This document shows positions 27,801 through 34,191 of a stretch of DNA of 64,000 bases, piece after piece. Origin of the DNA: Oxobacter pfennigii (lineage in GTDB: Bacteria > Bacillota > Clostridia > Clostridiales > Oxobacteraceae); assembly GCF_001317355.1 (NCBI RefSeq), contig NZ_LKET01000016.1, positions 1-64,000 on the forward strand, in the 5' to 3' direction. Numbering within the stretch: the first letter of the stretch is position 1; the number at the start of each line of letters is the position of its first letter. Made by a program: the position numbers and the translations under genes. Under the pieces are notes generated by a model, which was not told the DNA's origin, did not search any database, and was given only the letters and a program-made list of their open reading frames with translations.

Positions 27801-28608
27801 CAGTATGAAGCCAAGGATTTTCATACCTGTTTTTCCTGGCACCAATTGCGAGTATGATACTGCAAGGGCCTTTGAAAAAGCAGGGGGAACAGCCGATATA
27901 TTCGTAGTTAAAAACCTTACTCCAAAAGATATAGAAGAAACATTAAATGAGTTGTGCAAAAGGATTGAAAGTTCACAGATAATAGCAATACCCGGAGGTT
28001 TCAGCGGAGGAGACGAACCCGACGGTTCGGGGAAATTCATAGCCACAGCCTTAAGAAATCCTAAAGTCAAGGATGCGGTCATGAATTTACTAAAAAACAG
28101 GGACGGATTGATGATTGGCATATGTAACGGTTTCCAGGCTCTAATCAAACTTGGCCTTGTGCCGTACGGCGAAGTCAGGGATATTGACAGTACATCACCT
28201 ACCCTTACCTTCAACACATTGGGAAGGCATATATCACGTATGGTTCAAACCAAGATTGCTTCCACAGCATCCCCCTGGTTTAATAACGTAAAGGCAGGAG
28301 ATGTCCATACCGTTGCCGTATCCCACGGGGAAGGAAGGTTCTGGGCAACGGAGGATGTAGTTGACAGCTTGGTTAAGAACGGTCAGATTGCTACTCAGTA
28401 TGTGGATTTCAGCGGAAAGCCAACCATGGATATAAGCTATAATCCCAATGGTTCCATATGCGCAATTGAGGGTATTACAAGTCCTGACGGGAGAATATTA
28501 GGAAAAATGGGACATTCCGAGAGAGCAGGTTATAATGTTTTTACAAATATCCCTGGAGATAAGGACCAGAAGATATTTAAAGCCGGTGTTGATTATTTTA
28601 AGATCTAA
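24826..28608 (+). CDS. purL: Phosphoribosylformylglycinamidine synthase, single chain
   Basis: 1260 residues. Converts FGAR, glutamine and ATP to FGAM in purine synthesis. N-terminal PurS-like part (about 1-150), a duplicated AIR-synthase-type core with ETHNHPTEIEPFGGAATCLGG, and a C-terminal class I glutaminase from about 990: PVFPGTNCEYD, IPGGFSGGDEPDGSG, MIGICNGFQALIKLG with the nucleophile Cys, and HGEGRF. This single-chain type contrasts with the PurS-PurQ-PurL set of bacilli. It stands alone rather than in a pur operon. Confidence 0.96.
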   Translation: MRDKVRRIFVEKKKGFDVEAKNLTDDIKENLIIAGLHNIRIINRYDISGMTDDEYEKSKYIIFSEPPVDDVYDEALNLKGGLRAFAIEYLPGQYDQRADSAAQCVQILTQKERPEVLSAKVIVIEGDISDSDFGRIKSYCINPIESREASLEKPETLEVNYNEPEDVEVLKGFTGFSKEKLDEFMTFMGLAMSMEDLIFVQEYFKDTEKRDPSITEIRVIDTYWSDHCRHTTFLTNIKEVSIEEGKYKSVIEKVLSDYMASRKYVYGDREKDVSLMDLATISMKELRKKGYLKDLDESEEINACSIAVNVDVDGRDEEWLIMFKNETHNHPTEIEPFGGAATCLGGAIRDPLSGRSYVYQAMRVTGSGDPRTKIEDTLSGKLPQRKITTGAAAGYSSYGNQIGLSTGLVSEVYHPDFVAKRMEIGAVIGAAPKGNVVRLSPTPGDKIILLGGRTGRDGCGGATGSSKEHDEESLLSCGAEVQKGNPPTERKIQRLFRNPEVSKLIKRCNDFGAGGVSVAIGELADGLEIDLDKVPKKYEGLDGTELAISESQERMAVVVSQADVERFIALAGGENLEAVEVAQVTDKNRLKMTWRGKEIVDISRDFLNTNGAKQYSNAHIKLPKEENNYFKARLENFDSKQKSLKEKWLDNLRDLNVCSQKGMVERFDSTIGAGTVLMPFGGKFQLTPMEVMAARIPVLKGETRTGTLMSYGYNPELAKWSPFHGAVYAITEAVTKIVAAGGNYKNIRLTLQEYFEKLGKDPEKWGKPLGALLGSYYTQMKLSIPAIGGKDSMSGTFKDLNVPPTLVAFAVNLINTDEVISGEFKGKGSQVVLIPCPRDEYNLPVFEVLEFNFEKITELINKGKVLSSYTVRLGGIAEAVSKMSFGNSIGFDFAEDMEEEKLFSSDYGSIILEIPKEEKLDEILRDVEYKLLGHTTEDKCIKAKYMALDLDEAVNAWMEPLEKVFPTKAKALDTKLETFESNIKSSLKPRVSSMKPRIFIPVFPGTNCEYDTARAFEKAGGTADIFVVKNLTPKDIEETLNELCKRIESSQIIAIPGGFSGGDEPDGSGKFIATALRNPKVKDAVMNLLKNRDGLMIGICNGFQALIKLGLVPYGEVRDIDSTSPTLTFNTLGRHISRMVQTKIASTASPWFNNVKAGDVHTVAVSHGEGRFWATEDVVDSLVKNGQIATQYVDFSGKPTMDISYNPNGSICAIEGITSPDGRILGKMGHSERAGYNVFTNIPGDKDQKIFKAGVDYFKI

Positions 28609-28617
28609 CTTATAGAG

Positions 28618-28669
28618 ATCAGCTTTCACATCAATGTTAAGATAATTGGTGTGAAAGCTGATTTTATTT
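28618..28669 (+). terminator. Terminator of purL
   Basis: An 18-bp nearly perfect stem, ATCAGCTTTCACATCAAT (28618-28635) with ATTGGTGTGAAAGCTGAT (28645-28662), then TTTTATTT. Confidence 0.85.
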
Positions 28670-28719
28670 AACAAGCCCAATTGGTAGTCCAAATGAAAAT
28701 ATTATGCAGCAATCATGGT

Positions 28720-28911
28720 GAAGCACTGTGTTTACTGTGCTTGAGTTCTGCAAGTTCTAAGTTTCCCCGCCTTGAAGATACAAGAATTATAAAACTTTCT
28801 TCGTTCAAACAATCTAAAATTCTGAGTAATATCTTTGGCAGAGTCACCAAGAGCTTTAGAGAGAACTCTCACAAATGCTCATTTGCGTTGTTTTCAAATG
28901 CGACAGCCTCA
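28720..28911. repeat. Full-length copy (C) of the 203-bp repeat, inverted
   Basis: Read on the minus strand this matches copy B at 21537 almost throughout: GAGTTCTCTCTAAAGCTCTT, CTGCCAAAGATATTACT, GATTGTTTGAACGAA and the AGAACTTGCAGAACTC block. The end at 28911 keeps the terminal repeat (GAGGCTGTCGCATTTGAAAA); the other end has diverged. A reading frame at 28681-28932 is only a by-product. Confidence 0.75.
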
Positions 28912-28930
28912 TGCATAATAAATCTGAGAT

Positions 28931-28965
28931 AATGGTTTCAAATGGCTTTGCCAGTTAAAATCATT
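28931..28965. repeat. 35-nt hairpin repeat, copy 1
   Basis: AATGGTTTCAAATGGCTTTG then CCAGTTAAAATCATT forms a hairpin. A clearly related 35-mer occurs at 30814-30848 with paired changes in the stem. It starts 20 nt after repeat copy C. Confidence 0.55.
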
Positions 28966-29009
28966 ATGCTAATATATTATTAAGTGTATAAACAATGGGG
29001 GGAATTGAA

Positions 29010-29414
29010 ATGCTTAAGGAAATGGTGAATAAGTACTATGACAAGAGCTATGACCTAAACTGCGCGGAAACTCTTTTGTATGCGGCAAACGAGGAGTATG
29101 ATTTAAATATGGATAAAAAAGCATTAAAGATTGCTGCAGGCTTTGGAGGGGGAATGGCTGTCGAGGGCGACTGCGGTGCACTGACTGGCGCCATTATGGC
29201 TCTTGGAGTAATGTTTGTAGAAAAACAGGCCCATGAGTCCGACAGGATAAAAACTTTAACAAAGGAAATGATACAGAAGTTTAATGAGAAGCTGAAATCC
29301 GTAAATTGCAAAGAGTTAAAGTCCATGTACAGGAATGATGAAATCAGATGTACGGATATAGTTTATGCAGCAGCAGAAGCACTGGATGAAATAGTTTCAA
29401 GAGAGAGAAAATAA
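29010..29414 (+). CDS. C_GCAxxG_C_C family protein
   Basis: 134 residues. Small cysteine-patterned family: LNCAETLLYAA, EGDCGALTGAIMALG (the CGAxxG core), then VNCKEL and RCTDIV. The spacing suggests a bound metal or redox centre at the membrane face, and members occur in many anaerobes. The function is not established. ATG 29010 is 7 nt after GGGGGG; ATG 28995 is upstream of that site. Confidence 0.8.
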   Translation: MLKEMVNKYYDKSYDLNCAETLLYAANEEYDLNMDKKALKIAAGFGGGMAVEGDCGALTGAIMALGVMFVEKQAHESDRIKTLTKEMIQKFNEKLKSVNCKELKSMYRNDEIRCTDIVYAAAEALDEIVSRERK

Positions 29415-29457
29415 AAGGCATAGTTTATATTAATTATAAAGGAGTAAATAAATATAA

Positions 29458-29940
29458 ATGAAATATCTTATAAGGCAGAAAATATTCAGTATAGGAGATA
29501 ATTTTACTATAAAAGATGAAATGGAAAACGATAAATTCATCGTGAAGGGAAAGGTTTTTGCGCTGGGTGATAAGCTCAGGATATATGACACCTCGGAAAA
29601 TGAGGTGTCATATATTGAGCAAAAGCTTTTCAAGTTTTTGCCTGAGTATAATATTTACCTATACGGAAAGCATTGTGCTACGGTTAAAAAGAAGTTTACA
29701 TTTTTGACTCATAAGTTTGATATAGACAGTTCAATGGGAGAATACAAGGTGGAGGGAGATTTCTTTGGCTTTGAGTTTAATATAACCAAAGACGGAAATG
29801 TTGTTGCTTCAGTCTCTAAAAAATTCTTCTCCTTTTCCGATACCTATGGTGTGGATATAGACGATGATGAAAATCACGGTTTTCTGCTGGCTCTGGTCAT
29901 AGTAATTGACCAGGTTATACACGATAACAAGAATAAATAA
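29458..29940 (+). CDS. LURP-one-related (YxjI-like) protein
   Basis: 160 residues, almost all beta strands: KYLIRQKIFSIGDNFTIKDE, VKGKVFALGDKLRIYDTSENE, and EYKVEGDFFGFEFNITKDG. This is the tubby-like LURP-one fold (DUF567). Role unknown; possibly lipid or membrane binding by analogy with tubby proteins. The ATG has AAAGGAG 13 nt upstream, a loose spacing. Confidence 0.8.
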   Translation: MKYLIRQKIFSIGDNFTIKDEMENDKFIVKGKVFALGDKLRIYDTSENEVSYIEQKLFKFLPEYNIYLYGKHCATVKKKFTFLTHKFDIDSSMGEYKVEGDFFGFEFNITKDGNVVASVSKKFFSFSDTYGVDIDDDENHGFLLALVIVIDQVIHDNKNK

Positions 29941-29961
29941 ACAAAAATACATCTATTAAGC

Positions 29962-30103
29962 AGGCACCTTATTGTGAAGAGCTTATCGGCCGGAAAATCT
30001 TCCTGATTTTAACCGCCGCGCCTCAGCATAAGTCGGAGGCATAACTTTAGTTGTATCACCTTTCATCTATGCTCGCTTGTCGCTTCTTCACAATAAGATG
30101 CCT
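29962..30103. repeat. 142-bp element with 19-bp terminal inverted repeats
   Basis: AGGCACCTTATTGTGAAGA (29962-29980) pairs with TCTTCACAATAAGATGCCT (30085-30103), one mismatch. The interior is noticeably more GC-rich than its surroundings and contains no reading frame. It resembles a MITE or a long hairpin between two convergent genes. No second copy was seen in this window. Confidence 0.6.
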
Positions 30104-30117
30104 TTAGAATGTCGCTT

Positions 30118-30759
30118 TTATATCTCCGTAAAGCCTATTATATACCTGTCGGCGGTACTGGCGATTTCTTCCTTGTAGGGATGAGAGAATTCATCATGTA
30201 CGGCAATGGCAGTCATTCCCGCTCTCTTTGCGCCTTGCACGCCTGACAGGGTATCTTCAAAGACCAAGCATCTTGAAGGGTGCACATCAAGCTGTGCCGC
30301 AGCTTCAAGAAAAATATCGGGACATGTCTTATCCTTGGTAACCTCACTTCCGGTAACTACCGCATTAAAAAAGACATCGATGCCGGTACGCTTCAGGATT
30401 ATTTCGGTCAAATCCCTTGAATTGCAAGTGGCGAGGCCGATCTTTAAGTTGTTTTCCTTGACCATATTAATAAAATCAAAGGCTCCCGGCTTTAATGCAA
30501 TTACATTTTCATAATAATTTTTTACCAGGCAAATCCATTCAGCAACTATATCACTAATATTTTCATTAAGATTAAATCTGTCTTTGAAATACTGGGCGGT
30601 TTCAAGAAAACTGCTGCCTTCTATTTCTTTTTGAAGATTGACCGGAACTTCGATATTGCGTTTTTGAAGAAAATCCTCGTCTACCCGCCTCCATACCCAC
30701 ATGGAATCAATCAATGTACCGTCCATGTCAAATATTACTGCGTCAAAATTATCAAACAT
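30118..30759 (-). CDS. HAD-family phosphatase (beta-phosphoglucomutase-like)
   Basis: 213 residues. Motif I DMDGTLIDS carries both catalytic aspartates; motif II is ATCNSR; motif III/IV is KTCPDIFLEAAAQL...CLVFEDTLSGVQGAKRAGM. The helical cap follows motif I, as in subfamily I HAD enzymes that act on sugar phosphates. Substrate unknown. ATG 30759 is 5 nt after GGAGGAG on the minus strand; a longer frame begins before that site. Confidence 0.88.
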   Translation of the reverse strand: MFDNFDAVIFDMDGTLIDSMWVWRRVDEDFLQKRNIEVPVNLQKEIEGSSFLETAQYFKDRFNLNENISDIVAEWICLVKNYYENVIALKPGAFDFINMVKENNLKIGLATCNSRDLTEIILKRTGIDVFFNAVVTGSEVTKDKTCPDIFLEAAAQLDVHPSRCLVFEDTLSGVQGAKRAGMTAIAVHDEFSHPYKEEIASTADRYIIGFTEI

Positions 30760-30813
30760 TTTGTCTCCTCCGTATATAAACACACATTCAAGGTATATTA
30801 AATTATATCATGA

Positions 30814-30906
30814 AAAGATTTCAAATGACTGTGCCAATTGAAATCTTTATATCGCGAATTTTACATAGTAAAATTCGTATCACAATGAATCCTTGCAGGA
30901 TTCATT
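30814..30906. repeat. Three hairpins in tandem (35-nt repeat copy 2 first)
   Basis: 30814-30848 is the 35-nt hairpin related to 28931-28965. 30855-30877 is a perfect palindrome, CGAATTTTAC-ATA-GTAAAATTCG. 30884-30906 is another, AATGAATCC-TTGCA-GGATTCATT. They lie between the divergent HAD and thioredoxin reductase-like genes, upstream of both promoters. No T run follows, so they are not ordinary terminators. Confidence 0.6.
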
Positions 30907-30964
30907 ATATCATACCTTATTTTTAAACAACATAAAGTTTATGTTAAAAAGTAAATTCCATATG

Positions 30965-31009
30965 TTGACTTGGAAATAATTTTATGTTAATATACCTACA
31001 GGGGGTATA
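30965..31009 (+). promoter_or_regulatory. Promoter of the TrxR-like/Trx operon with CsoR/CstR-like dyad
   Basis: TTGACT (30965-30970), 17 nt, TAATAT (30988-30993). Overlapping the -10 is TATACC-TACAGGG-GGTATA (30991-31009), similar to the ATACC...GGGGTAT operators of CsoR/CstR repressors that sense copper or reactive sulfur. No such regulator is in the window, so this is tentative. Confidence 0.55.
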
Positions 31010-31013
31010 CCAT

Positions 31014-31886
31014 ATGAATGATGTATTTGATGTAATAATAATCGGAAAAGGCCCGGCGGGGATATCAGCTTCCCTGTATACCTCGAGGGCAAATCTTAAG
31101 ACTTTGATAATAGGAGAAGCCGGCAGTTTATCAAAAGCCCATCTTATTGATAATTATTTTGGCTTTGAAAACGGCATAAGCGGAAGTGAATTGCTTAAAC
31201 AGGGTGAAAATCAGGCTAAAAGGCTGGGCACCGGCATTATAGAGGATCAGGTTATAGCTCTGGAATTTGATTACGTCGATAAATATACAGTAAAAACAGG
31301 GAAGGGTACTTACCATTCAAATGCTGTGCTTCTTGCCACCGGTTCGCAAAAGAAAAGCATAATCATTGAAAATATCGATAAGTTTGAAGGTAAAGGTATC
31401 CATTATTGCACCACCTGTGACGGATTTTTTTACAAAGGAAAAAAGGTAGCTATCTTAGGATATAATGAATATGCCAAAAACGAATTGGAAGAAATGAAGC
31501 ATTTCACTGAAGATATTACCCTTTTGACCAACGGAAACAAAAAGACTGTAGATTTTGAAGGTGTAAAGATTTTTGAAGGGAAGCTCAAATCATTAAATGG
31601 CGGAGAATTTTTGGAAAGCATTATATTTGAGGACGGTAATGAGGAAAAATTCGATGCTGTATTTATTGCTTATGGCACTGCGTCTTCCGTTGATTTTGCA
31701 AGGAAACTCGGTGTTATAATAAAAGACGGGACAGTAGAAGTCGATGACGAACAAAAGACCAATCTAAAGGGCCTGTATGCTGCAGGAGATTGTGCCGGCA
31801 CCATAAAACAGGTATCTGTCTCAGTAGGCCAGGGAGCAATTGCAGGTTTAAAAATTATTGAGTATATCAGAAATTTCAGGAGGTAG
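31014..31886 (+). CDS. Thioredoxin reductase-like flavoprotein lacking NADPH motifs
   Basis: 290 residues. FAD site [19 protein letters not shown]; active-site disulfide [10 protein letters not shown]-terminal [10 protein letters not shown]. In the pyridine-nucleotide domain the usual GGGxSAxEE is replaced by GYNEYAKNE and the HRRxxFR arginines by LTNGNKK. Loss of both suggests a ferredoxin-dependent thioredoxin reductase (FFTR type, described in Clostridium) rather than an NADPH enzyme. It is 5 nt before the thioredoxin gene. ATG 31014 follows AGGGGGT; the frame start at 30984 is inside the promoter. Confidence 0.85.
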   Translation: MNDVFDVIIIGKGPAGISASLYTSRANLKTLIIGEAGSLSKAHLIDNYFGFENGISGSELLKQGENQAKRLGTGIIEDQVIALEFDYVDKYTVKTGKGTYHSNAVLLATGSQKKSIIIENIDKFEGKGIHYCTTCDGFFYKGKKVAILGYNEYAKNELEEMKHFTEDITLLTNGNKKTVDFEGVKIFEGKLKSLNGGEFLESIIFEDGNEEKFDAVFIAYGTASSVDFARKLGVIIKDGTVEVDDEQKTNLKGLYAAGDCAGTIKQVSVSVGQGAIAGLKIIEYIRNFRR

Positions 31887-31891
31887 ATAAT

Positions 31892-32224
31892 ATGGCAGGA
31901 AAGAATATTGTAGTTTTATCAGATGATAGTTTTCATCAGGAAGTATTGGAATCGAATATTCCGGTAGTAGTGGATTTTTGGGCTACATGGTGCGGTCCTT
32001 GCAAAATGTTTGCACCGATTTTTGAAGAAGTAGCTGCCGAATACGAAGGTAAAGTAAAGTTCTGCAAGCTTGATACCGACGCAAATCCCAAGACTTCCAT
32101 GGAATACGGCATAAGAAGCATACCTACGGTTGCTTATTTTAAAAGCGGTGAAACTCCAAAGGGCTCAGTAGGCCTTTTATCAAGAGATGATTTTAAAAAT
32201 GCTGTTGAAACTTTGTTGAAATAA
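31892..32224 (+). CDS. trxA: Thioredoxin
   Basis: 110 residues. Active site [10 protein letters not shown] and cis-proline SIPTVAYF. Cytoplasmic disulfide reductant, and the presumed partner of the reductase-like protein before it. It could also recycle ArsC. Ribosome site CAGGAGGT. A terminator follows immediately, so the operon has two genes. Confidence 0.95.
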   Translation: MAGKNIVVLSDDSFHQEVLESNIPVVVDFWATWCGPCKMFAPIFEEVAAEYEGKVKFCKLDTDANPKTSMEYGIRSIPTVAYFKSGETPKGSVGLLSRDDFKNAVETLLK

Positions 32225-32226
32225 CT

Positions 32227-32252
32227 AAAAACCTGGCGTAAGGCCAGGTTTT
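32227..32252 (+). terminator. Terminator after trxA
   Basis: AAAACCTGGC / GCCAGGTTTT perfect stem with a 5-nt loop, beginning 2 nt after the stop codon. Confidence 0.8.
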
Positions 32253-32303
32253 ATGTTTTAATAATATATATGTATTTATATCGGCTAAGGAGGTGGAACT
32301 ACT

Positions 32304-33188
32304 TTGAACAATAGAATTATGGAAGATGGCGGGAAAGTTATCATAGAGAATATTCGGGATTTTGAGCCTAAACATGTATTTGATTGCGGCCAGTGCTTCA
32401 GGTGGTATGAAGAAGGTGACGGAAGCTATACCGGCGTCGTACAGGGAAGAGTAATTAATGTGAAAAAAGATGGACAAACCCTTGTATTGGATAATACGGA
32501 TAAGAAGGAATTTGATGGTCTCTGGTATGATTATTTCGATATGGGAAGGGATTATGGAAAAATCAAAAACGAGCTTTCAGAGGATGATACTCTAAAAGAA
32601 GCCATTGGCTTCGGAGAAGGCATAAGAATTTTAAAACAGGACGAATGGGAGACTTTGATTTCATTCATTATATCTGCAAATAACAGGATACCCATGATTA
32701 AAAGAGCCATAAAAGAAATATCCGAAAAGTGGGGAAAGCCTGTTGTATATAAAGGAAATACTTATCATTCCTTTCCTTCCCCTCAAGATTTAAAAGATGC
32801 ATCTGTTGAGGATTTTGAAAGCTGCCATACAGGCTTTCGGGCAAAATATATAAAAAAGACTGTGGAAATGGTAATTAACAAAGAGATAGACCTATATAAT
32901 TTGAAAAACCTTACTTATGCTGAAGCCAGAAATGAGCTCATGAAGCTTCCCGGGGTAGGGCCTAAGGTGTCTGACTGCATATTGCTTTTTTCAATGTATT
33001 ATTATGAGGCTTTCCCTGTTGATGTGTGGGTAAAAAGGGTTATGCAGCATTTTTATCTTGCTCCAGATGTCAGCCTGCCTAAAATAGAAAAATTCGGACA
33101 GGAGAAGTTTAAAAAATTAGCGGGTTTTGCCCAGCAGTATTTGTTTTACTATGCCAGGGATTTGAAGGGCAAGGAAATAAGCGTATAG
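32304..33188 (+). CDS. ogg: 8-oxoguanine DNA glycosylase/AP lyase (OGG1 type)
   Basis: 294 residues. An N-terminal OGG-type domain (FDCGQCFRW) is followed by the helix-hairpin-helix GPD core: MKLPGVGPKVSDCILLFSM with the Schiff-base lysine, and FPVDVWVKRVM with the catalytic aspartate. Removes oxidised guanine from DNA and nicks the AP site. TTG 32304 is 7 nt after AAGGAGGTGG. Monocistronic. Confidence 0.93.
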   Translation: MNNRIMEDGGKVIIENIRDFEPKHVFDCGQCFRWYEEGDGSYTGVVQGRVINVKKDGQTLVLDNTDKKEFDGLWYDYFDMGRDYGKIKNELSEDDTLKEAIGFGEGIRILKQDEWETLISFIISANNRIPMIKRAIKEISEKWGKPVVYKGNTYHSFPSPQDLKDASVEDFESCHTGFRAKYIKKTVEMVINKEIDLYNLKNLTYAEARNELMKLPGVGPKVSDCILLFSMYYYEAFPVDVWVKRVMQHFYLAPDVSLPKIEKFGQEKFKKLAGFAQQYLFYYARDLKGKEISV

Positions 33189-33271
33189 CTTTTTAAAAAA
33201 AATAAGAACCCCACCCGCTAATAGCAATCAAAGATTGCTAGCGGGTCCCGGAAACCTTGTTACTTCGTAAT

Positions 33272-33311
33272 AAAAAACAAAAGCCGTAAATTAATACGGC
33301 TTTTGTTTTTT
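33272..33311. terminator. Bidirectional terminator between ogg and the SleB-like gene
   Basis: AAAAAACAAAAGCCGTA / TACGGCTTTTGTTTTTT pairs over 17 bp, giving a T run on both strands. It overlaps the stop codon of the minus-strand hydrolase gene. A second hairpin (CCCGCTA...TAGCGGG, about 33210-33244) precedes it on the ogg side. Confidence 0.85.
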
Positions 33312-33882
33312 ATTTGAAGAACACATGTCTGCCTATTGTTGTTGGTTTATTTTTAGTGGCATTTTTCATCCAAGTACTTGTCGCAGATTTCGGATTATAA
33401 TAGAAAATTGCATCATCTGTAGGGTCATTTCCCCTTAGTGCCTCATCCACTGCCATATAGGATTCAGCATCCGGATTTATATCCATATACCTTTCATCCA
33501 GACAGGAAAAAGCATTTTTTTCGTATATAACATCTTTAATAGTCTTGGGGAATTCAGGATGCGACAGCCTGTTGATTATAACAGAGGCAACAGCTATTTT
33601 TCCAATGAAGGGTTCACCTTTGCTTTCAGCATATACAACCTTCGCAATAAGCTCAACTTCATCATCTGTAAGTTCATACTTGAAATTATTTGATTCATTG
33701 CTTTTAAAGGCTGTAACGGACAAAGAATTTTCAGAAGGAACATTGACACTTTTCATATTATGATATGGCGTGAATATTTTGATGAAGGTGCTGTCATCGT
33801 CCTTTGAATCCCTGCAAAATGCACTGCCTGATCCTAATCCGATTAGCACTGCAACAACGAGTAAAAATACTCTTTTTTTCAT
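33310..33882 (-). CDS. SleB-type cell wall hydrolase
   Basis: 190 residues. Signal peptide MKKRVFLLVVAVLIGLGSGSAFC, a linker of about 45 residues, then the Hydrolase_2/SleB domain: ELIAKVVYAESKGEPFIGKIAVASVIINRL, KTIKDVIYEKNAFSC, and DDAIFYYNPKSATSTWM. The glutamate in YAESKGEP is the likely catalytic acid. These lytic enzymes act on spore cortex or cell wall peptidoglycan. Control by a c-di-AMP riboswitch (next feature) fits a wall-turnover role. Confidence 0.9.
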   Translation of the reverse strand: MKKRVFLLVVAVLIGLGSGSAFCRDSKDDDSTFIKIFTPYHNMKSVNVPSENSLSVTAFKSNESNNFKYELTDDEVELIAKVVYAESKGEPFIGKIAVASVIINRLSHPEFPKTIKDVIYEKNAFSCLDERYMDINPDAESYMAVDEALRGNDPTDDAIFYYNPKSATSTWMKNATKNKPTTIGRHVFFK

Positions 33883-33894
33883 GTGTATACCCCC

Positions 33895-33995
33895 TTTTGC
33901 CTACGAGGTTAGCTGACGGGTTCGGTAAAGGCATAACCTACGCTTTCGCGATTCACCCCAAATTTGGTTCCCCCGTGTTTTATTAAACTTCGGCT
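33895..33995 (-). promoter_or_regulatory. ydaO/yuaA c-di-AMP riboswitch
   Basis: On the minus strand the leader reads CACGGGGGAACCA, then GGGGTGAATCGCGAAAGCGT, AGGTTATGCC, and ACCGAACCCGTCAGCTAACC then TCGTAGGC. These are the conserved segments of the ydaO class. It lies directly upstream of a SleB-like hydrolase, a standard target. Ligand binding normally switches such genes off. Confidence 0.9.
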
Positions 33996-34191
33996 TATTC
34001 TTAATATGTGTCTTTTTAAGAAAAATATTCGAAAAAGACTTTTATATTTTTTATTTTTGAATTATGTTGTTCATATAATATGGATGAAATTAACCTAACT
34101 GACGTAGAATTATTATATAAGCTGTAATTTTAGAATTACTCCGGGCAATGGCCGAAATTCACGGTAAGTATTATGTGAAAGGTGGAGCAAT

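Noticed and set aside
28681-28932. 83-codon plus-strand frame
   Set aside because: It is the hairpin repeat copy C read through; the other full copy does not preserve a comparable frame.
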